NCBI RefSeq assembly: GCF_001949145.1 | Contig: NW_019091491.1 | Coordinates: forward strand, 52,598 to 116,597 | Source of the DNA: Acanthaster planci | Lineage: Eukaryota > Echinodermata > Asteroidea > Valvatida > Acanthasteridae | Length of the DNA: 64,000 nt | Direction: 5' to 3' | In this document: piece by piece, positions 62,545 through 64,000 of the stretch | How positions within the stretch are numbered: position 1 is the stretch's first letter | Layout: each line of letters opens with the position of its first letter | Made by a program: the position numbers and the translations under genes | The notes under the pieces: generated by a model | What the model was told of the DNA's origin: nothing | The model's input: the letters and a program-made list of their open reading frames with translations, nothing else | Database searches by the model: none

Positions 62545-62975
62545 CATGCCAGAGGGTGCTGTGTATTTGGGAACTCATTTCTTCAAAAGGAAATTGTGAT
62601 TAAAATTTGTCTTTTTCCGCAGGCTCTAGCTCCTCTATTTAATTTCCGTTTTCAAATTTTGTGGAATTGCAAGCGGAACATTTAATTCATTGAAATACAG
62701 CACGAATAAGAACAAACATTTTATGAAAATGTGAATTTTTAGGCTTTTCAGTCAAAATCCAGACCCATTTTTCCTGCATTACACACATTTAATAAACATT
62801 TCAAACATCTCAAAATATCCCTGCTTAAAATCAATATTTCTTTGCTTTGCAGAGTCTGATGAAATCCAAACTCATATCAAAATGTTTCCTATGACATCCT
62901 CACCAAGATCAAGTCAAAAAGAAAGAGAAAAAAATATTTGAAAAATACAGGGCCCTACTTTTACTCCGTCGATGC
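62545..62975 (+). repeat. Dispersed repeat of about 400 bp, copy 2
   Basis: It matches 59,735-60,115 block by block in the same orientation (GGCTCTAGCTCCTCTATT, ACGAATAAGAACAA, TCTCAAAATATCCCTG, CCTATGACATCCTCACC). It is followed after about 50 bases by CCCTGTTTACAGGTCTA, a motif also at the tips of the 29.5-29.9 kb foldback, so these may be parts of one larger repeat family. Confidence 0.7.
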
Positions 62976-63671
62976 TGTTATCATTGGCATGATGGAGGAA
63001 TTGAGGAGTACATGTACACAATGTGCCCTGTTTACAGGTCTAATCCTGCCCGTACTTGTGCGTTGCAGTATTTCCTGTTAACAATTTACATTCATTATGA
63101 TTTCATTCTTTACCGTGTTAAATTGAACTTGAAGACTTCATTAAGAATTATATTTTTGTATAAATGATTTTAGGCTGTGTACATGTACCTTTTAAATTAG
63201 CATGTGGGTAAGACAAACAGTTCCACACCCAGCTACTGCCTCCAATAATATTGTTAATCTCCCTTGTGCTTTTAGGGGAGAATTCAGGAGGACTTTCTAC
63301 CATGTACCACTCATACATAACATTCCTCAATTAGCTTATTTCTAATGACTTGTCAAGAAGTCGGAAAGAATTCCATTTACGAAGTTCACTTTTTAGGAGA
63401 AATTTTTGGATTTAAAAATGGGCGACATTTATTTTTGGGGGATAGAGATGTGAAAGGGGGTTCAGTAACTTAGGGGGACAGGTTTAAAAAGAAGGGGCCC
63501 CACGCAATAAAACGGCAAAAAAGTGAGTCCTTTTGCCGTTCTTTTTTCCCCTACTATATCCTCTACCGTTTCCTTTTTCCTTCACTATCCCGTCCTTTTA
63601 TTTCTCCACAGTTTTCCTGTCATTAGTACAAGGATTATACATTTAATACATTTAATCCAAATTGAGTCATA

Positions 63672-63756
63672 AAGGGGAATCAAACCTGCAATGAAGAGAA
63701 CTGTTAGGTATAGAAATACAGCAGTCTAACTGACCACGCCACACGAGCGCTTGTTG
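63672..63756 (-). repeat. tRNA-like sequence, probable SINE head
   Basis: On minus, TGGCGTGGTCAGTTAGACTG (A-box-like) and GCAGGTTTGATTCCCC (B-box-like) are about 40 bases apart. A cloverleaf with a convincing anticodon arm is not evident. Confidence 0.45.
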
Positions 63757-64000
63757 CCGGAGGAAGTCGATATGTTCCATATAAAGTTACGGTTAAATTA
63801 TGGAGAGGTCACGATGAGGTCAAGATGAATATTTTTAAAAAAATTAAATATTTATGAAACTGAATATGTAATTATTCACGAATATTTGTATAAATTAGAA
63901 TATTTAAATATAAATAAATGTGGCTATCCGTTGTTAATATAAGTAGGTTATGCCAAAGGAAATCAACTAGGTAAGGTACATGTACATGAGCACAATTGAC

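Larger units (their letters stand above)
60851..64000. other. Intergenic, repeat-rich right end of window
   Basis: No gene is supported; frames are all under 90 codons and lack domain or splice context. The content is several dispersed repeats, listed separately, in AT-rich DNA. The last 200 bases are very AT-rich with TAAATAT-type motifs. Confidence 0.55.

Overview
The window is animal genomic DNA. It has spliced genes with GT-AG introns, long AT-rich introns and intergenic DNA, tRNA-derived SINE-like sequences, foldback/MITE-like elements, minisatellites and one 784-base run of N. The protein families and the repeat style suggest a marine invertebrate, possibly an echinoderm or another non-vertebrate deuterostome. 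That placement is inference; nothing in the sequence fixes the species.

Five protein-coding genes can be reconstructed exon by exon from splice sites, reading phase and family similarity. (1) Minus strand, 1 to about 10.3 kb: the N-terminal half of a diaphanous-type formin (GTPase-binding/FH3 region, then coiled coil). Its FH1-FH2 part lies beyond the left edge. (2) Minus strand, 28,420 to 21,400: a large protein of about 1,349 residues with a Ser-rich disordered N-terminal part and a C-terminal protein kinase domain that has HND instead of HRD and DLG instead of DFG. (3) and (4) Plus strand, 29,263-38,587 and 41,177-46,285: a tandem pair of MBOAT7/LPIAT1-type lysophosphatidylinositol acyltransferase genes, each with seven coding exons and identical intron phases. 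The first copy carries a one-base deletion in exon 5 that breaks the frame ahead of the catalytic Asn and His. The second copy is intact (457 aa). (5) Minus strand, 58,971 to 51,827: a complete BFAR-type E3 ligase (RING, SAM-like and transmembrane segments; 457 aa).

Layout: formin (-), then about 11 kb of intergenic DNA with only repeats, then the kinase gene (-). The kinase gene is head-to-head with the first MBOAT7 gene (+) across an 842-bp shared upstream region that contains CRE-like sites. The second MBOAT7 gene (+) follows, and then BFAR (-), tail-to-tail with it. The last 3-4 kb are intergenic and rich in dispersed repeats.

The introns of the first MBOAT7 copy are unusually loaded with repeats: a 451-bp foldback right at the exon 1 donor, a gapped 28-bp tandem array, two further foldbacks, an 845-bp pogo/Tigger-like non-autonomous transposon and a 12-bp minisatellite. 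No operon, CRISPR array or prokaryotic system is present. I found no clearly new biochemical system. The most notable items are the broken MBOAT7 copy, the atypical kinase, an element built from successive perfect palindromes, and a minisatellite that appears to have grown inside a dispersed repeat.
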